Notes: generated by a model not told the origin, from the sequence alone. A DNA stretch of 64,000 nucleotides from Galerina marginata (GCA_023014335.1 JAECYW010000028.1:62001-126000); one strand, 5' to 3'. Counted from the first letter of the stretch, positions 11,947 through 24,073 are shown. Translations and numbers: made by a program.

Positions 11947-12330
11947 CGAGTTAGTCGCCTAGGCGGGGCCCATAACCTGTAGACCTGGCATAGCTAGACA
12001 CAACAGGGCATGATCCTCAGTGTTGGGAATATAGAAGTTGACAACTGTATATATTACCTAGACACAACAGGGCGTGCTAGTCACAGAGTTAGCTACAGAG
12101 AAGTAGATAATGAAGGGAATACATCATCCTCAGTGTCGGGAATATGGAAGTTGACAACTGAGGATCGAAAACGGGCAATGTGCGATATATAAAGGGAGCG
12201 CGTAGCCACGTGATGTGATGGACGTCCTGACCCAGACTGTAAGTCCAACAGGTTCTATCTGCTGAGTTGCCTTTCTTTTGCTGCTTTTTCTTCTTGACAG
12301 CACAATCATGATGCATGTGTATTAATTAAA
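11947..12330 (+). other. LTR- or promoter-like remnant
   Basis: This stretch contains two imperfect copies of a segment reading acaacagggc ... cctcagtgt(t/c)gggaatat.gaagttgacaactg (about 12000 and 12135). The second is followed by a TATA-like box (GATATATAAAGG, 12183-12194) and a pyrimidine-rich tract. The TGTTGGGAATAT start resembles fungal Copia LTR ends. No matching second LTR, primer-binding site or target duplication was found, so this is only a candidate LTR fragment. Confidence 0.3.
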
Positions 12331-12759
12331 TCAAAGCTTGCTACATGTCGAGCGTTGCAAGCTGAGGATCCATGGCCAATAAAATTTTCTTTCTTAAGTT
12401 TTAAATTGTTTCTGTGCACAAAAGGGGACCCTCATGAGCTCAGGTATGTTTCGCCTCTTTTTCTCTCCAGAATGCTAAATAAACTCTGGAATAGAAGAAA
12501 AAGTTAAATGCTCGTGTTGCCAGAAGAGTCTGCTGTCAAACAAGTTCTCTTGTAAAAGAAACCTACAGTCTCTTAAATTGTGTCAAGCTTGTACAGCAGA
12601 AAAACAGGCTTTCCGGCAAAGTAAACGCAAAGAGAAGGGGGAATCATCTTCTGAGGAAGGCTCCAGAACATCGCAAGGGAGGAAGGGTCCCAAAGCGCAC
12701 AATGGCACTGAGGTTGTTTGTAACAAAGTATAATAAAGTACATTAATCAAACATAGAAT
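12331..12759 (+). pseudogene. Cysteine-rich coding remnant
   Basis: From about 12507 to 12733 the plus strand is open. It encodes a Cys/Lys-rich peptide with CSCCQKS, KLCQACTAEK and a basic tail RQSKRKEKG, preceded by a plausible intron (gtatgt...ctccag, 12444-12471) and ended by a stop. The CxxC pairs suggest a zinc-binding segment, but I do not recognise the family. It could be the end of a degraded transposon gene or a captured exon. It is flanked by a family B element on the right. Confidence 0.3.
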
Positions 12760-13144
12760 TACAAGTTCTTATGTAGTAAAAGAACTTGTTTTCCGGCCTG
12801 CATAGCAGGCAGAAATGGTTCCTAATGCAATCATTCGAAATTCTCCCACTCATACAGTGACCCTGCATGATTTCTGTATCTCAGCCATTACTCAGCCAAT
12901 TTTGATGATTTTGGTATCAAAAAATTCGTAAAAATCAGGGCCTTCCTGGTCACGTGACCAGTTGATCTTAGGCTTGTTAGATACGCCTCAATTTTCTGCT
13001 CTTTTTGAGTATAAGATCATCCCAATAGCTTCAGATTTGAGCGGACTATGCATTATTTACTTATTTAACCTTTATTTATAGTCGGACTTACCTTGAAAGT
13101 AAGAACTTGTTTTTGCCATGCGCAGCAATGGCCTCTGACCAAGT
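12760..13144 (+). mobile_element. Family B element, short type
   Basis: A complete 385-bp copy. It has the left palindrome, a second hairpin GCCTGCATAGCAGGC, the conserved block, an imperfect E-box palindrome (CCTGGTCACGTGACCAGT), the inverted motif GTAAGAACTTGT and the right hairpin with CCAAGT. Flanks are atagaat|taagat. This is the minimal form of the family. Confidence 0.88.
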
Positions 13145-13367
13145 TAAGATAAACAGGGCTGAGGTGGGTGGGCAACAAAATTTTGAGTGGTGTATAATGG
13201 GTTAAAACCTATATCAACACAAGGGAGGGTGAATTTTCAGACAAAGAATGGATGGCAAAGCCATTGTGCTTACTGTATGAGGTCACTTGAAGAAGGTTCA
13301 AATGGCAAAGCCAGAAGTGAACAACACTGACTGCATACAAAAAAGCAAGATGAGGATTGGCTTTGTT

Positions 13368-14639
13368 ACAAGTTCTTACGTAGTAAAAGAACTTGTTTTC
13401 CGGCCTGCATAGCAGGCAGAAAACATTCCTAACGCAATGGTTGGAAATTCTCCCACTGCTATAGTGACCCTGCATGGTTTCTGTATCTCAGCCATTTCTG
13501 GGCCAATTTTTATGATCTTGGTATCAAAAAAATCGTAAAAATCAGGGCTTTCATGTGGCATGTGTATCCAGGGTTGATTAGGTCATGTGACCTGCTCACA
13601 CAACCCAAAAAGCGCAAATTTGTGTGAATTTACACTTAAAACAGATTTCAGTGAGCTAAATATGCTAAAATGTGTTGCCCAGACCAATCTAGAATAATGT
13701 ACAAATATTTACATATGTTTTGCAATGATGTCATGGTGTCCAAATCAGGCAAACAGTCAGCTCAACTTGGTGAAAATCCGAAAATTGGTGTTAAACTGAC
13801 TGGATAACCCATAAAAGGCACACCAAACATTGCAAAACATGACCAAATAACATGGAAATAATGTTCTAGAAGCTTACATAATCAAACTCACAGCAGGACT
13901 TTGTGCAATTGCCTTGGATTTGGTAATGCACCAACTTGGACCAAAATATTCTCAGGGATATGTCATGTGATATGTGTGCACAGACCATCTCTTAGATAAA
14001 AAAAACATTATCAGTATTTTTATTTTATTTTAATGTCTTTAAAATCTCTCAATATAGCTTATTTACTGTGTTTTCAACAATATTCCGCATTTGGTAAGTC
14101 ACATAAAAATGTAACAATACACATGTGACACCATCTTTTAGCCCTAATTTTTCTGATAATTACACAATTTATTTTAAGGCAATCTGATAAAAACTAAGCG
14201 ACGTATAAATTAATCTTTTTACAAGTTCTTATTGTAGTCTAATAATTAATCTTGTTACAAGTTCTTATGTAGTAAAAGAACTTGTTTTCCGGCCTGCATA
14301 GCAGGCAGAAAACATTCCTAACGCAATGGTTGGAAATTCTCCCACTGCTATATTGACCCTGCATGGTTTCTGTATCTCAGCCATTACTGGGCCAATTTTT
14401 ATGATCTTGGTATCAAAAAAATCGTAAAAATCAGGGCCTTCCTGGTCACGTGACCAGGCCGTTTTAGGCTTGTTAGATCCGCCTCATTTTTCTGCTTTTT
14501 TTGAGTATAAGATCATCCCAATAGCTTCAGATTTGAGCGGACTATGAATATTTACTTATTTAACCTTTATTTATAGTCGGACTCACCTAGAAAGTAAGAA
14601 CTTGTTTTTGCCATGCGCAGCAATGGCCTCTGACCAAGT
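13368..14639 (+). mobile_element. Family B element, long-plus-short type
   Basis: It has a left end at 13368, a long unit (conserved block, then GGGCTTTCATGTGGCATG..., the near-palindrome AGGTCATGTGACCT and an AATATTCCGCATTTGG segment), a degenerate left end near 14220, an intact second left end at 14256, a short unit with the perfect palindrome (14441-14458) and the right end at 14639. Flanks are gctttgt|ctgaaag. The 223 bp to its left (13145-13367) hold nothing I can recognise. Confidence 0.87.
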
Positions 14640-15316
14640 CTGAAAGACAGGAGGTGAACTCACAATAGAATAGTGATTAGATGGATTTTAAGGTAAAAAG
14701 GCGAAGCCTGCAGGAATCACTATTCTGATCATGATGGATGTCAGCCCAATATATGAGATGAAGAGTGCAGAGCACTTACTGTGTTGCAGGATGGATGATT
14801 GTTGAAGACAAGGACAACACGGTGAAAAATTTTGCAAAGGAATTTGCATGTGCCGATGCTTATCTATGCCGGCATCTGCTAGGTCCCTAACACCGATGAA
14901 GACAGCATGTGAAAACCCTTTGGAATGGGGTGAGCAGTGCTTGGTTTGGCGAAGCCGTGAGGTGGGATGTGTTGTCAGGTGCAGAGGCCTACAAAAATGC
15001 TCCTGACCCTTGGAACCTGCTATTATGACGAACCTTCAGACCGACAAAAGACCAAGGTGCTGAGCTCGAACTTGGTGCTTAATTGATGCTAATGTGAGTT
15101 CCAAATGAAAGTTTGCTTACCAGAGGCATTTTTCAAAATGCCTCTGGTAAGAAAACCTTTGTTTGCAAAGGTTGGATGGAGCTAGATAGATCGGGAAATA
15201 GCAGAACTTAGCATAAAAATAATAGATGAACATATTTCAGACTAAATTCTTTTAATTTGTGAAATCTTAGACACATATAATTAAAAAAAGTGCTCTTCAG
15301 TGTGTAAAGTACAAGA
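14640..15316. other. Anonymous region with strong hairpin
   Basis: No open frame of note. A perfect 17-bp inverted repeat with a 2-nt loop (CTTACCAGAGGCATTTT / AAAATGCCTCTGGTAAG) lies at 15116-15151, followed by a weaker hairpin (aacctttg...caaaggtt). The surrounding sequence has several gene-like segments with stops in all frames and may be a decayed element. I cannot assign it. Confidence 0.4.
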
Positions 15317-15560
15317 ATTATCTACAAAGACCGGTCTTGGACTGGTTGCCAACTGGTTGCAACCGCAACCGGTTCAGACTGGTTGTGCAATCGCAAAAGA
15401 CTACACAAGACTGCTCAGGACCGGTCCTAGTTGGTCCAGTCCGGTTTTTTGCAGAATTTGAGGGAGGAAGGACTGGTCTCGGTCCCAGTCCTGAGCAAAA
15501 AATCTCGGATCTGGGAATTTCGGCAGTTCGGCAGTTCGACGAATTTGTCAGCCTTCCTAA
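15317..15560 (+). repeat. Candidate left terminal repeat, ACTGGT-rich
   Basis: The segment is dense in ACCGGTC/ACTGGTT words (15328-15480). It ends in ATCTGGG, AATTTCGGCAGTTCGGC and GTTCGACGAAT, which reappear inverted at 26480-26560. The ACTGGT-rich portion has looser echoes at 33830-33910, 34660-35230 and 37760-37800. Confidence 0.45.
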
Positions 15561-15665
15561 AGCGGTCGCCAGCGCTCAACTTGGACATTGGCGCCTCGTC
15601 TTTGCAGTCGATAGATAACTACTGTAGATGATGTCCATATGAGTGTATAATTTGAGAATGGAAAT

Positions 15666-15680
15666 AGTAATACCAGACGT
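15666..15680. repeat. 15-bp target-site duplication of LINE (left copy)
   Basis: AGTAATACCAGACGT directly precedes a run of 17 T residues (the LINE poly(A) on the minus strand). It recurs exactly at 21408-21422, immediately outside the truncated 5' end of the LINE. Confidence 0.92.
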
Positions 15681-16369
15681 TTTTTTTTTTTTTTTTTGAT
15701 CAACAATTTATATACCGGTGCGCGAAAGCAGTCCGGTCGCCTAACTAATACATATCCCCGGTCGAAAGCGCGCAGTAAACTACTAATCTCCGAACCAGAC
15801 CCGAACCCATCCGCTTCTTCCAAATCCTTCCAACGGCGTCCTTCGTGCGCCAGGCCTTTGCTAGGGGGGACGGACCACCTAACCGCCCAGTCCCGAGGGA
15901 GGGACGGCCCCCACCGCTACGCCAATACCACGTTTGGGCGAGCCGAAGCCCGCCCGCACATCTCCTGGCAGCCGCAGCTGCTGCACTCTCTCCGCCTTCC
16001 AAACCCGACGTCCACTTCCGAACCCGAACCCGACCCAGAAACCCTCACCCACCCGCGCCTTGACGACCCGAAACCCATACCAGCAAGAGAAATAAGCAGA
16101 TGCGGGGATAAGGCCCCCAACCGATCCGACGCGTTAACGCCTGACCGCGCAAGCCAAAAGAGCAGCTGCCATTCGAGATATGGGCCGCAAAGTAACCACC
16201 GGTCGTAGCGAATGCAACCGGGTACGAAACGCGAAGAACGCGCGGAACAACACCACCCCGTCCTCGGCCTGTCAACCTCGTCCGAAGGAGGGATTGGACC
16301 TCCCCCAACTGACGCAACCCGGAAGAAGGTATCAAGGCCTCTCTGAGCGGTGAGCCCGCGCGGAACGCC

Positions 16370-17707
16370 TTACCCAATGCCTTGCGGTGCTGCCGCTTGG
16401 CGGGCGAAGGAGAAAGCTTCTTGATTCTCCAACAAAAACATCAACAAACCGTGCAAACGGTCGGTCGGGGATTGTCTGTCGTACCGAGGGCAGTACTTCA
16501 GGATGTGTGAGCGGGTCTCGCGAGGAGCGCCGCAGCGGGGGCAGCCATGAGGCTCTTGGATGTTAAATCGGTCGTAGTATGAACCGATTGGCGCATGATT
16601 CAGTATACACCTGCACAAGCGCGCGAAGGAAGCGGCATCGCCTCCGGATTCGCGAATATAAGGCCCACCCTTGCGAGTAGCCGGACGGATGGGACGCGGC
16701 TTCTTACCCAGCGTCGAAAGCTGGAGGAAGTCGTGACCCAGATGTTGTGGACGGTCAGCTGCAGCCTTGGCCCAGCGTGCCGCCACGCGAGTGTCGCCTT
16801 CTGCGCGGAGGCGATCAAAAGTGACCCGCGAACCGAAGTCCACGGGGAAATGAGCAGCTCCCCGAGTGTGCTGGTGAGCCATATGATGTACGCCCCACTC
16901 GAGATTAGTGGGGACGTAGTGGAAAGAAATCCAGCGTTGAGGGTCTGCCTCAAGCCAGGTTTCGAGGAGTTTGCAGGCGCGCAGTGAGTGAGACTGAGAC
17001 GAATGCAAGGAAGTATCAAGGGCTCGTTTTGCCATAGCAATCGAGTCCGTGAATATAGCGATGTGCCTGCATTGCCGCCTAGTGGCAGCCTCGATGGCAC
17101 GACAGATGGCCGACATTTCCGCGTCTGGCGCGGTAGTACGACCCACAAGCCATCTGAAGCGATCAACTTCAACGCCTTGTGCAAAGATGACCCCAGCCGC
17201 GACGGACTGAGTGGCCCTATTGGGATTGACGTTCACGTACACGCTAGCGTCCGTCCCAATGCAAACACCTCCTTCATCCCACATAAACATGTCAAAGATG
17301 AAGTCGAGGTAATAATTGAAATCCCTGTCCTCGTTGAGCGGGGCCAAAGACTCCTCAAAAGTGACCCGCGACCAGTAACGATCGCGGAAACGATGGCCTG
17401 GCCGGGCGTGCGAAGCCATGGGCTCCAAACGCTCGGTCAGAATGGGGAGCTTCTTAACGATCTCCGAAATAGGACCATTCGTGTTCAGCTTTTGACGGCG
17501 GGACATCGAATGGTAGGAGAGGGTGTGAGGCGTAGCCTTGCCCAACATATGCCCGGCCAACAAAGACCGGACGGGGTGAGTCTCCGAGAGGGTACCAACG
17601 CGCAAAATAGCGCGGTAGTTGAGCCTCTCAAGGAGAAGATGGAAGGGGAAGAGGCCGGCGAGGGCCTCGACACCGGGACCGGGGGACGTAGAGAACGCAC
17701 CTGTAAT
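16370..17707 (-). pseudogene. LINE RNase H and C-terminal zinc motif
   Basis: This is the continuation of the same LINE ORF2 on the minus strand after the nested element. It includes an RNase HI domain: CIGTDASVYV (first Asp), AEMSAICRAIEAA (Glu), IAIFTDSIAMAKRAL (second Asp) and the VPTNLEWGVHHMAHQHTRG region. A CCHC-like C-terminal motif CPRCGAPRETRSHILKYC, typical of Tad1/I-type LINEs, follows, with a stop at 16370. RNase H removes the RNA strand after first-strand synthesis. The frame is open to the stop. Downstream, 15698-16369 is a GC-rich 3' UTR. Confidence 0.9.
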
Positions 17708-20166
17708 TACAAGTTCTTACGTAGTAAAAGAACTTGTTTTCTACACTTGATAGCAGAAGGAAATGGTTTCTAACGCAATGGTTGGAAATTCTCCCACTGC
17801 TATAGTGACCCTGCATGGTTTCTGTATCTCAGCCATTACTGGGCCAATTTTTATGATCTTGGTATCAAAAAATTCGTAAAAATCAGGGCTTTCATGTGGC
17901 ATGTGTATCCAGGGTTGATTAGGTCATGTGACCTGTTCACACGACCCAAACAGCGCAAATTTATGTAAATTTACACTTAAAATGAATTTCAGTGAGCTAG
18001 ATAGGCTAAAATGTGTTGCCCAGACCACTCTAAAATAATGTACAAATATTTACATATGTTTTGCAATGATGTCATGGTGTCAAATCTGGCAAACAGCCAG
18101 CTCAACTTGGTGAAAATCCGAAAATTGGTGTTAAACTGACTGGACAACCCATAAAAGGCACACCAAACATTGAAAAACATGACCAAATAACATGAAAATA
18201 ATGTTTTAGAAGCTTACATAATCAAACTCACAGCAGGACTTTGTGCAAATCCCTTGAAATCAGTTAAGGCACCAAGTTAGACCAAAATATTCTGAGGGAT
18301 ATGTCATGTGATATGTGTGCACAGACCATCTCTTAGGTAAAAAAACATCATTAGTATTTTTATTCTATTTTAATGCCTTTAAAATCTCTTAAAATGGCTT
18401 ATTTACTGTGTATTTCAAACAATATTCCGCATTTGGTAAGTCACATGAAAATGTGACAACACATATGTGACACCATTTTATAGCCCTGATTTTTCTGATA
18501 ATTACACACTTTGTTTCAAGGCAATCTGATAAAAACTAAGCGACGTATGAATTAATCTTGTTACAAGTTCTTACGTAGTAAAAGAACTTGTTTTGCGGCC
18601 TGCATAGCAGGCAGAAATGGTTTCTAACGCAATGGTTGGGAATTCTCCCACTGCTATAGTGACCCTGCATGGTTTCTGTATCTCAGCCATTACTGGGCCA
18701 ATTTTTATGATCTTGGTATCAAAAAAATCGTAAAAATCAGGGCTTTCATGTGGCATGTGTATCCAGGGTTGATTAGGTCATGTGACCTGTTCACACGACC
18801 CAAACAGCGCAAATTTGTGTGAATTTACACTTAAAACAGATTTCAGTGAGCTAGATATGCTAAAATGTGTTGCCCAGACCAATCTGGAATAATGTACAAA
18901 TATTTACATATGTTTTGCAATGATGTCATGGTGTCCAAATCAGGCAAACAGTCAGCTCAACTTGGTGAAAATCCGAAAATTGGTGTTAAACTGACTGGAT
19001 AACCCATAAAAAGCACACCAAACATTGCAAAACATGACCAAATAACATGGAAATAATGTTCTAGAAGCTTCCATAATCAAACTCACAGCAGGACTTTGTG
19101 CAATTGCCTTGGATTTGGTAATGCACCAACTTGGACCAAAATATTCTCAGGGATATGTCATGTGATATGTGTGCACAGACCATCTCTTAGGTAAAAAAAA
19201 CATTATCAGTATTTTTATTTCATTTTAATGCCTTTAAAATCTCACAATATAGCTTATTTACTGTGTTTTCAACAATATTCCGCATTTGGTAAGTCACATC
19301 AAGATGTGACAATACGCATGTGACACCATATTTTAGCCCTGATTTTTCTGATAATTACACACTTTGTTTCAAGGCAATCTGATAAAAACTAAGCGACGTA
19401 TGAATTAATCTTGTTACAAGTTCTTACGTAGTAAAAGAACTTGTTTTGCGGCCTGCATAGCAGGCAGAAATGGTTTCTAACGCAATGGTTGGAAATTCTC
19501 CCACTGCTATAGTGACCCTGCATGGTTTCTGTATCTCAGCCATTACTGGGCCAATTTTTATGATCTTGGTATCAAAAAAATCGTAAAAATCAGGGCCTTC
19601 CTGGTCACGTGACCAGGCCGTTTTAGCCTTGTTAGAACCGCCTCATTTTTCTGCTTTTTTTGAGTATAAGATCATCCAAATCGGTTCAGATTTGAGCGGA
19701 CTATGCATTATTTACTTATTTAACCTGTATTTATAGTCGGACTCACCTTGAAAGTAAGAACTTGTTTTTGCCATGCGCAGCAATGGCCTCTAACCAAGTA
19801 AAAGAACTTGTTTTCTACACTTGATAGCAGAAGGAAATGGTTTCTAACGCAATGGTTGGAAATTCTCCCACTGCTATAGTGACCCTGCATGGTTTCTGTA
19901 TCTCAGCCATTACAGGGCCAATTTTTATGATCTTGGTATCAAAAAATTCGTAAAAATCAGGGCCTTCCTGGTCACGTGACCAGGCCGTTTTAGGCTTGTT
20001 AGATCGGCCTCATTTTTCCGCTTTTTTTGAGTATAAGATCATCCCAATTGGTTCAGATTTGAGCAGACTATGCAATATTTACTTATTTAACCTTTATTTA
20101 TAGTCGGACTCACCTAGCAAGTAAGAACTTGTTTTTGCCATGCGCAGCAATGGCCTCTGACCAAGT
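17708..20166 (+). mobile_element. Family B tandem dimer
   Basis: Three left ends (17708, 18562, 19415) about 854 bp apart are followed by a short unit with the perfect palindrome and a right end finishing at 19799. That right end runs straight into a second element, which lacks the first ~16 nt of its left end (TAAAAGAACTTG...) and finishes with its own right end at 20166. The whole composite occupies one insertion site in the LINE (cctgtaat|ccagag). The internal right-end/left-end junction is what a rolling-circle concatemer would leave. Confidence 0.85.
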
Positions 20167-21407
20167 CCAGAGAGCAGCCTTACGCTGCATCTGACCTAAA
20201 AGCTTCAAGGCGCCCTTGCAGCGAGCGCCTTCGAAGAACCAGAGATGATACCCATAGGTAGCTATGGGCACCACGCAAGATCGGTAAAGGAGCCTCTTCT
20301 CAGTAGGCTCCAAACCGCGAGTGGACGAACCAAGCATTCTCATGGCTTTCACCGACGAGAATGCCTTGGTCGAGTAGAATCCCACATGCTCGTGAAAGGT
20401 GAGCTTGCGGTCGAAAAAGAAACCCAAGTAGCGCCAGAACGGCTTGGGCTTCAAGGGAGTCGCTCCAGTGAACGGGGCGTAGCCCAGATCAATTGAAGGG
20501 TTGTAATCCGAGTGCGACCTGTCGAAGTGATAAATCTCCGACTTGTCGTGCTCGAGGACGAGAGCGAACTGAGTAAACAGTTCGAAAATAACCTTGTAAG
20601 CTTTTTTGAGGAGCAAACAATTTATGTCGAGCGACTTCGACTGCACAATGAGCGTACCATCGTCGACATAGGACAGGAGCCAGCATTTATCACGATGCTG
20701 CTCGAAGAGGCGCATGATGGGCGCCAGCGTAAGGGCCGACAGAACGGGTGATAGAGCAGAACCCTGCCCCACCCCCACGTCTGCAGACCGATGCGGAGAG
20801 ACGAAGGCGTTCCATGCATACTGGGTGGAACGGCCAACTAAGTAAGAAGCAAAGAAATCCACCACATTCGGTGGAAACCCCTGCTTGGCAAGCACCGCCA
20901 ATAAAACGTCATGGTTTATCGACGGAAAGAATTGGGCCAGATCGAACGCCAAGACGCTCGTTTTAAGTCCCTTAGCCCACCCAGCGCGCACAATGTGCGT
21001 TAAGTAGAGGCCAGCATCCTCAGTGGAGCGCTGCCGAACGCCCCCAACCTGATTTGGATGAAAAACATCAAATTTGACAGCGTCAAACTGAATGCGATTC
21101 GAGATCATCTTCTCGATAAGTTTCCCCAAGGTATTCAGAAGCACAATTGGCCTGAAAGACTTCGGGGTGGAGTAGGAAGGCTTGCCGGGTTTCGGAATGA
21201 TAACCGACAGCGAGTCCTTAAAGGCGGAGGGCCAATGCAAATGCTCAAGGCATCCGTTGGCGATCCGGAGGAAAAGGTCGGCGGCACCGCCTTCCTTCTT
21301 AACAAACCACTTCAGGTGTGCCCAACTGATGTGGTCGGGGCCTGGAGCGGATCTGCTCGAACACGCGGAGAGAGCCTCCGTGAGTTCGAACATGGAAAAA
21401 GGAACCC
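20167..21407 (-). pseudogene. LINE reverse transcriptase domain
   Basis: The minus strand encodes the ORF2 RT of the truncated LINE. Motifs in order are APGPDHISWAHLKW (linker to fingers), FRPIVLLNTLGKLIEKM, motif A FDLAQFFPSINHDVLL, motif B GQGSALSPVLSAL, the catalytic YVDD in LLSYVDDGTLIVQ, and the thumb-region segment WRYLGFFFDRKLTFHEHV. RT copies LINE RNA by target-primed reverse transcription. All catalytic residues look intact and the frame is open, but the domain lacks its upstream endonuclease, has no start, and is cut at 20167 by a family B element. The apparent C-terminus (TWSEAIAAHGKNKFLL) is element sequence. Confidence 0.9.
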
Positions 21408-21422
21408 AGTAATACCAGACGT
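21408..21422. repeat. 15-bp target-site duplication of LINE (right copy)
   Basis: Second copy of AGTAATACCAGACGT, abutting the LINE breakpoint (GGAACCC on the plus strand). Together with 15666-15680 it delimits one target-primed insertion. Confidence 0.92.
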
Positions 21423-21928
21423 ACACACCTGCGAAAGCGATGTGCGCCTGTCAGCAGCTGTGTAGTGAGTTATCTGGCGCAGATTCAGAACTCTAAGCGA
21501 GACAACTCTGCACATCGTGTCGTCAAACACAATGTGGGTCGCAGAGTGTCTATTATTATTACTTCACTTAAGGTACTTTACTTGGGAAATGCGGTTAGTC
21601 CGGCTGATTTCAATAAGAGTTTCTCTGTGATGAGTCCGAATGACTCATTTTGCATCTTAATGAGCCATAACGACTCTTGTGAACGATGCTGCGCAGGAGT
21701 TATGGTGTTACCCTCATGCCTTTGATAAGGTCCGGTATAATGGGCTCCGGACTTCTTTCATTCAACGATGCACCACTACCTGAATTGGTGCTGGAAAGCC
21801 CGTGCAAGACTGTAACGGCCAATTCAACTTCCTAAAATTTTGATTCGAGTACAAGCATTTGCCGTTCATGAAAGTGGAAGAAAAGGTATAAAGGCATGGG
21901 CACTACGTAGCAAAATAATCATCTCACC
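21423..21928 (+). promoter_or_regulatory. Upstream region of KDZ-type gene with TATA box
   Basis: The region has no convincing open frame. A TATA-like element TATAAAGG at 21887-21894 lies about 35-40 bp before the ATG at 21929, a short 5' leader typical of fungal genes. The sequence ATGAGTCCGAATGACTCAT near 21632-21650 is a short hairpin of unknown meaning. Confidence 0.4.
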
Positions 21929-24073
21929 ATGAGTGATTTACACGGCCTTTTACCTCTGCTTGCCTCGTCCGGGCAGCCACCTGTAAAATTTGGCGAGCTT
22001 GTTCGCTTTCTTGCTTTTGCGTCGCGACTCCGAAACGAAATACTTCTGGTGCAGCCAGGCACATTCCAGCTTGTTGGCCAGTCGCGACCTATTCTGCCGC
22101 CAAGTATCCAGGAATTTATTTCGGCGGCATGTTTGATACTGCTGCCGTCGGTTAACATTATCTGGTCCTTTCTTGCGCAAACAGCATGGACTATTGACCT
22201 CGATATCGCACCTGCAAGAGGTTTGAGGTTTCCATTGATTTACGCACAACACGGACATTCTCGCGGAATCAGTAAGTTCCATCCCTCTCAAGTTATGTTC
22301 GTCTAAGTTAATGCCTTTCTTGATTCAGCATTCCGCTCCATTTTCCCCCCTTCTCACCAATGTATGAACACGAGCTGCAAGAGATATCAACGGTTGATGC
22401 TCAAGAAAACGGAGTCCCGACAGGCTGTTCTATTTACCATGGACTATGGCGCTGTTCCAGTGTGGTCGGTTCATCTTGTCTGCGAATGTATGCAAATTTA
22501 TAACACTCAAGGCTCTTTATTTAACTGACATATTTAAAACAGTTTGCAACGTTAATTACCACCACAACTTCCGGGTCTTCCAAGGTCAACGGATATACTA
22601 CCAAGGAATTCCCGAGGTTTTACAAATAGGTGAACACCAATTTGCGGAGCTGACACTCGTCAACCTCTGGATCATGATGATGCTACTTTCTTGGACGTCG
22701 GCAACAAACTGTGCTCGTATATACAACACAAGCTTCTCTGCCCAGAGCGACAAACCGGCAAGCTGGCAATTTAAATTGGAGGTCACCTCGGATCAGGTTT
22801 ACGACGCTTTTACCATCCTTTCACTTCTCGAAGACTGTCAGCTTCAGAATTCAGCCCTCGTTGTACCCCATGGCGGTCCAGCAAAGGAGCGCTTTACCGA
22901 GGCCGTACAGGCGCGGAACAATCGCTTCCGGATCACCAGCCAGCCTGTGCTCTTTCATTATTGCGGCAAATGCACACGTTTCTACAAAGGTCAGTTTAAT
23001 TTGCGATGCACGCCTCTCTGTCTAATCATCAATATACTTTTTACCCAGCCAAGAAATCGTCGGCTCTTGTCATTGACGGCGTCACCAATTGCCATCGATG
23101 CTGTGGAGTACCCAACTGCAAGATACCATTAGAGAGTAACCGTGATCACTTCTGTCCCACTCATTGCCATTTGAAGGGAGTTTGTGCAATCATCAACTGT
23201 TCCCTCCCCATCGCTTCCGAGTATGGGAGGAAGACATGCTCTTTGCCTGAACACGAAGCCATTGAGAAGGTTCATAATGACCGTGGCCAGTCTCACTTCC
23301 AACTCAAAGAGCGCCAGCGTCGTGCCCAAGTCGCCCATCCACGAGATGCACTGCCTGTCGAGGTCGCTAATATTTCCGAATTGGTCGAAGACGGCAATGT
23401 TGAAGATATGTTTGCACTAAATCGCAACGGCCAACCAATCCCTGTAGATTCAGCTCTGAAGGGGAAGAAGACACTTCGTGCTCAATTCGGGGCCAAACGT
23501 ACTCATAACGAGCAACTTTTCGTCGCTCCCTGTGGTATTATCATGGCTCGAGAAACCTTTTATCACGCAGAGGCCATATACAGTGTCATTGTGAGTGTCT
23601 CCATATTTTATATTCTTGAAAGTCTTACGACCACTTTCTATCTACAGGAAATGATTAAAAGGACGTATCGTATTCCTGGCACGAAGCCAGACCATATCTT
23701 CTTCGACAATAACTGCACCCTTGCGAAGGCCGTCAAGGACGACCCTTTCTTCCGGGATATCGCACTCACCGTTGATGTTTTCCATTTCAAGTGCAAGCAC
23801 AGTGAGAAAGATCAGTTTTGTCAAGATAACTGCAACCCAGTTGCATATCCTGAGCTGCTTGGGGAAGGTGGGAAGCAATGGTATTTCAATTCCTCAGTTG
23901 CCGAGCAGACCAATAGCTGGTTTGGTGGGTATCAAGCAATATGCCGTGAGATGCGCGTCGATCGCTATAATTTCTTCTTCGATGAAATGATACGCAGACG
24001 CAATATCATGACACTCGCCAAGCTTGCCAAGGAACCGGGTGTCAACCCAGGAACATGGCCATTCCCTAGGTAG
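21929..24073 (+). CDS. KDZ-type transposase, CxC5/CxC6-like, 5 exons
   Basis: Five exons can be read: 21929-22271, 22329-22487, 22543-22989, 23049-23590 and 23648-24073. Introns of 55-59 nt have GT..AG ends, and the frame closes at 638 codons. The N-terminal half has the CxC5-like cluster associated with KDZ transposases (HQCMNTSCK, then CEFCNVNYHHNF spanning intron 2, IPEVLQIGEHQFAE, SWTSATNCARIYN, and HYCGKCTRFYK). Exon 4 begins the CxC6-like cluster (CCGVPNCKIPL, FCPTHCHLKGVCAIINC, CSLPEHEAIEKVH). The C-terminal part (LFVAPCGIIMARETFYHAEA, PDHIFFDNNCTLAKAV, ALTVDVFHFKCKH, WYFNSSVAEQTNSWFGG, MTLAKLA) matches the RNase-H-fold KDZ transposase core with acidic residues. It is predicted to cut and paste its own element. 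All exons look intact. The family call is from memory of conserved motifs. Confidence 0.85.

Larger units (their letters stand above)
15681..21407 (-). mobile_element. 5'-truncated Tad1-like LINE with poly(A) and TSD
   Basis: A single minus-strand non-LTR retrotransposon copy. Its 5' end, truncated just before the RT, is at 21407 and its poly(A) tail is at 15681-15697. A perfect 15-bp target duplication brackets it, so everything between belongs to one insertion apart from the family B dimer nested at 17708-20166. Removing the dimer rejoins the ORF in frame (...AALW|ITGAF...). The order RT, RNase H, terminal CCHC motif, GC-rich 3' UTR and poly(A) matches Tad1/I-like LINEs of fungi. EN and ORF1 are absent through truncation. 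Confidence 0.9.

Noticed and set aside
15696..16208. 170-codon plus-strand open frame opposite the LINE 3' region
   Set aside because: It is antisense to the LINE 3' UTR and poly(A) region and shows no domain.
21625..21650. Hammerhead-ribozyme-like GATGAGTCCGAATGACTC
   Set aside because: The conserved GAAA core and the three helices cannot be formed; it is a simple short hairpin.
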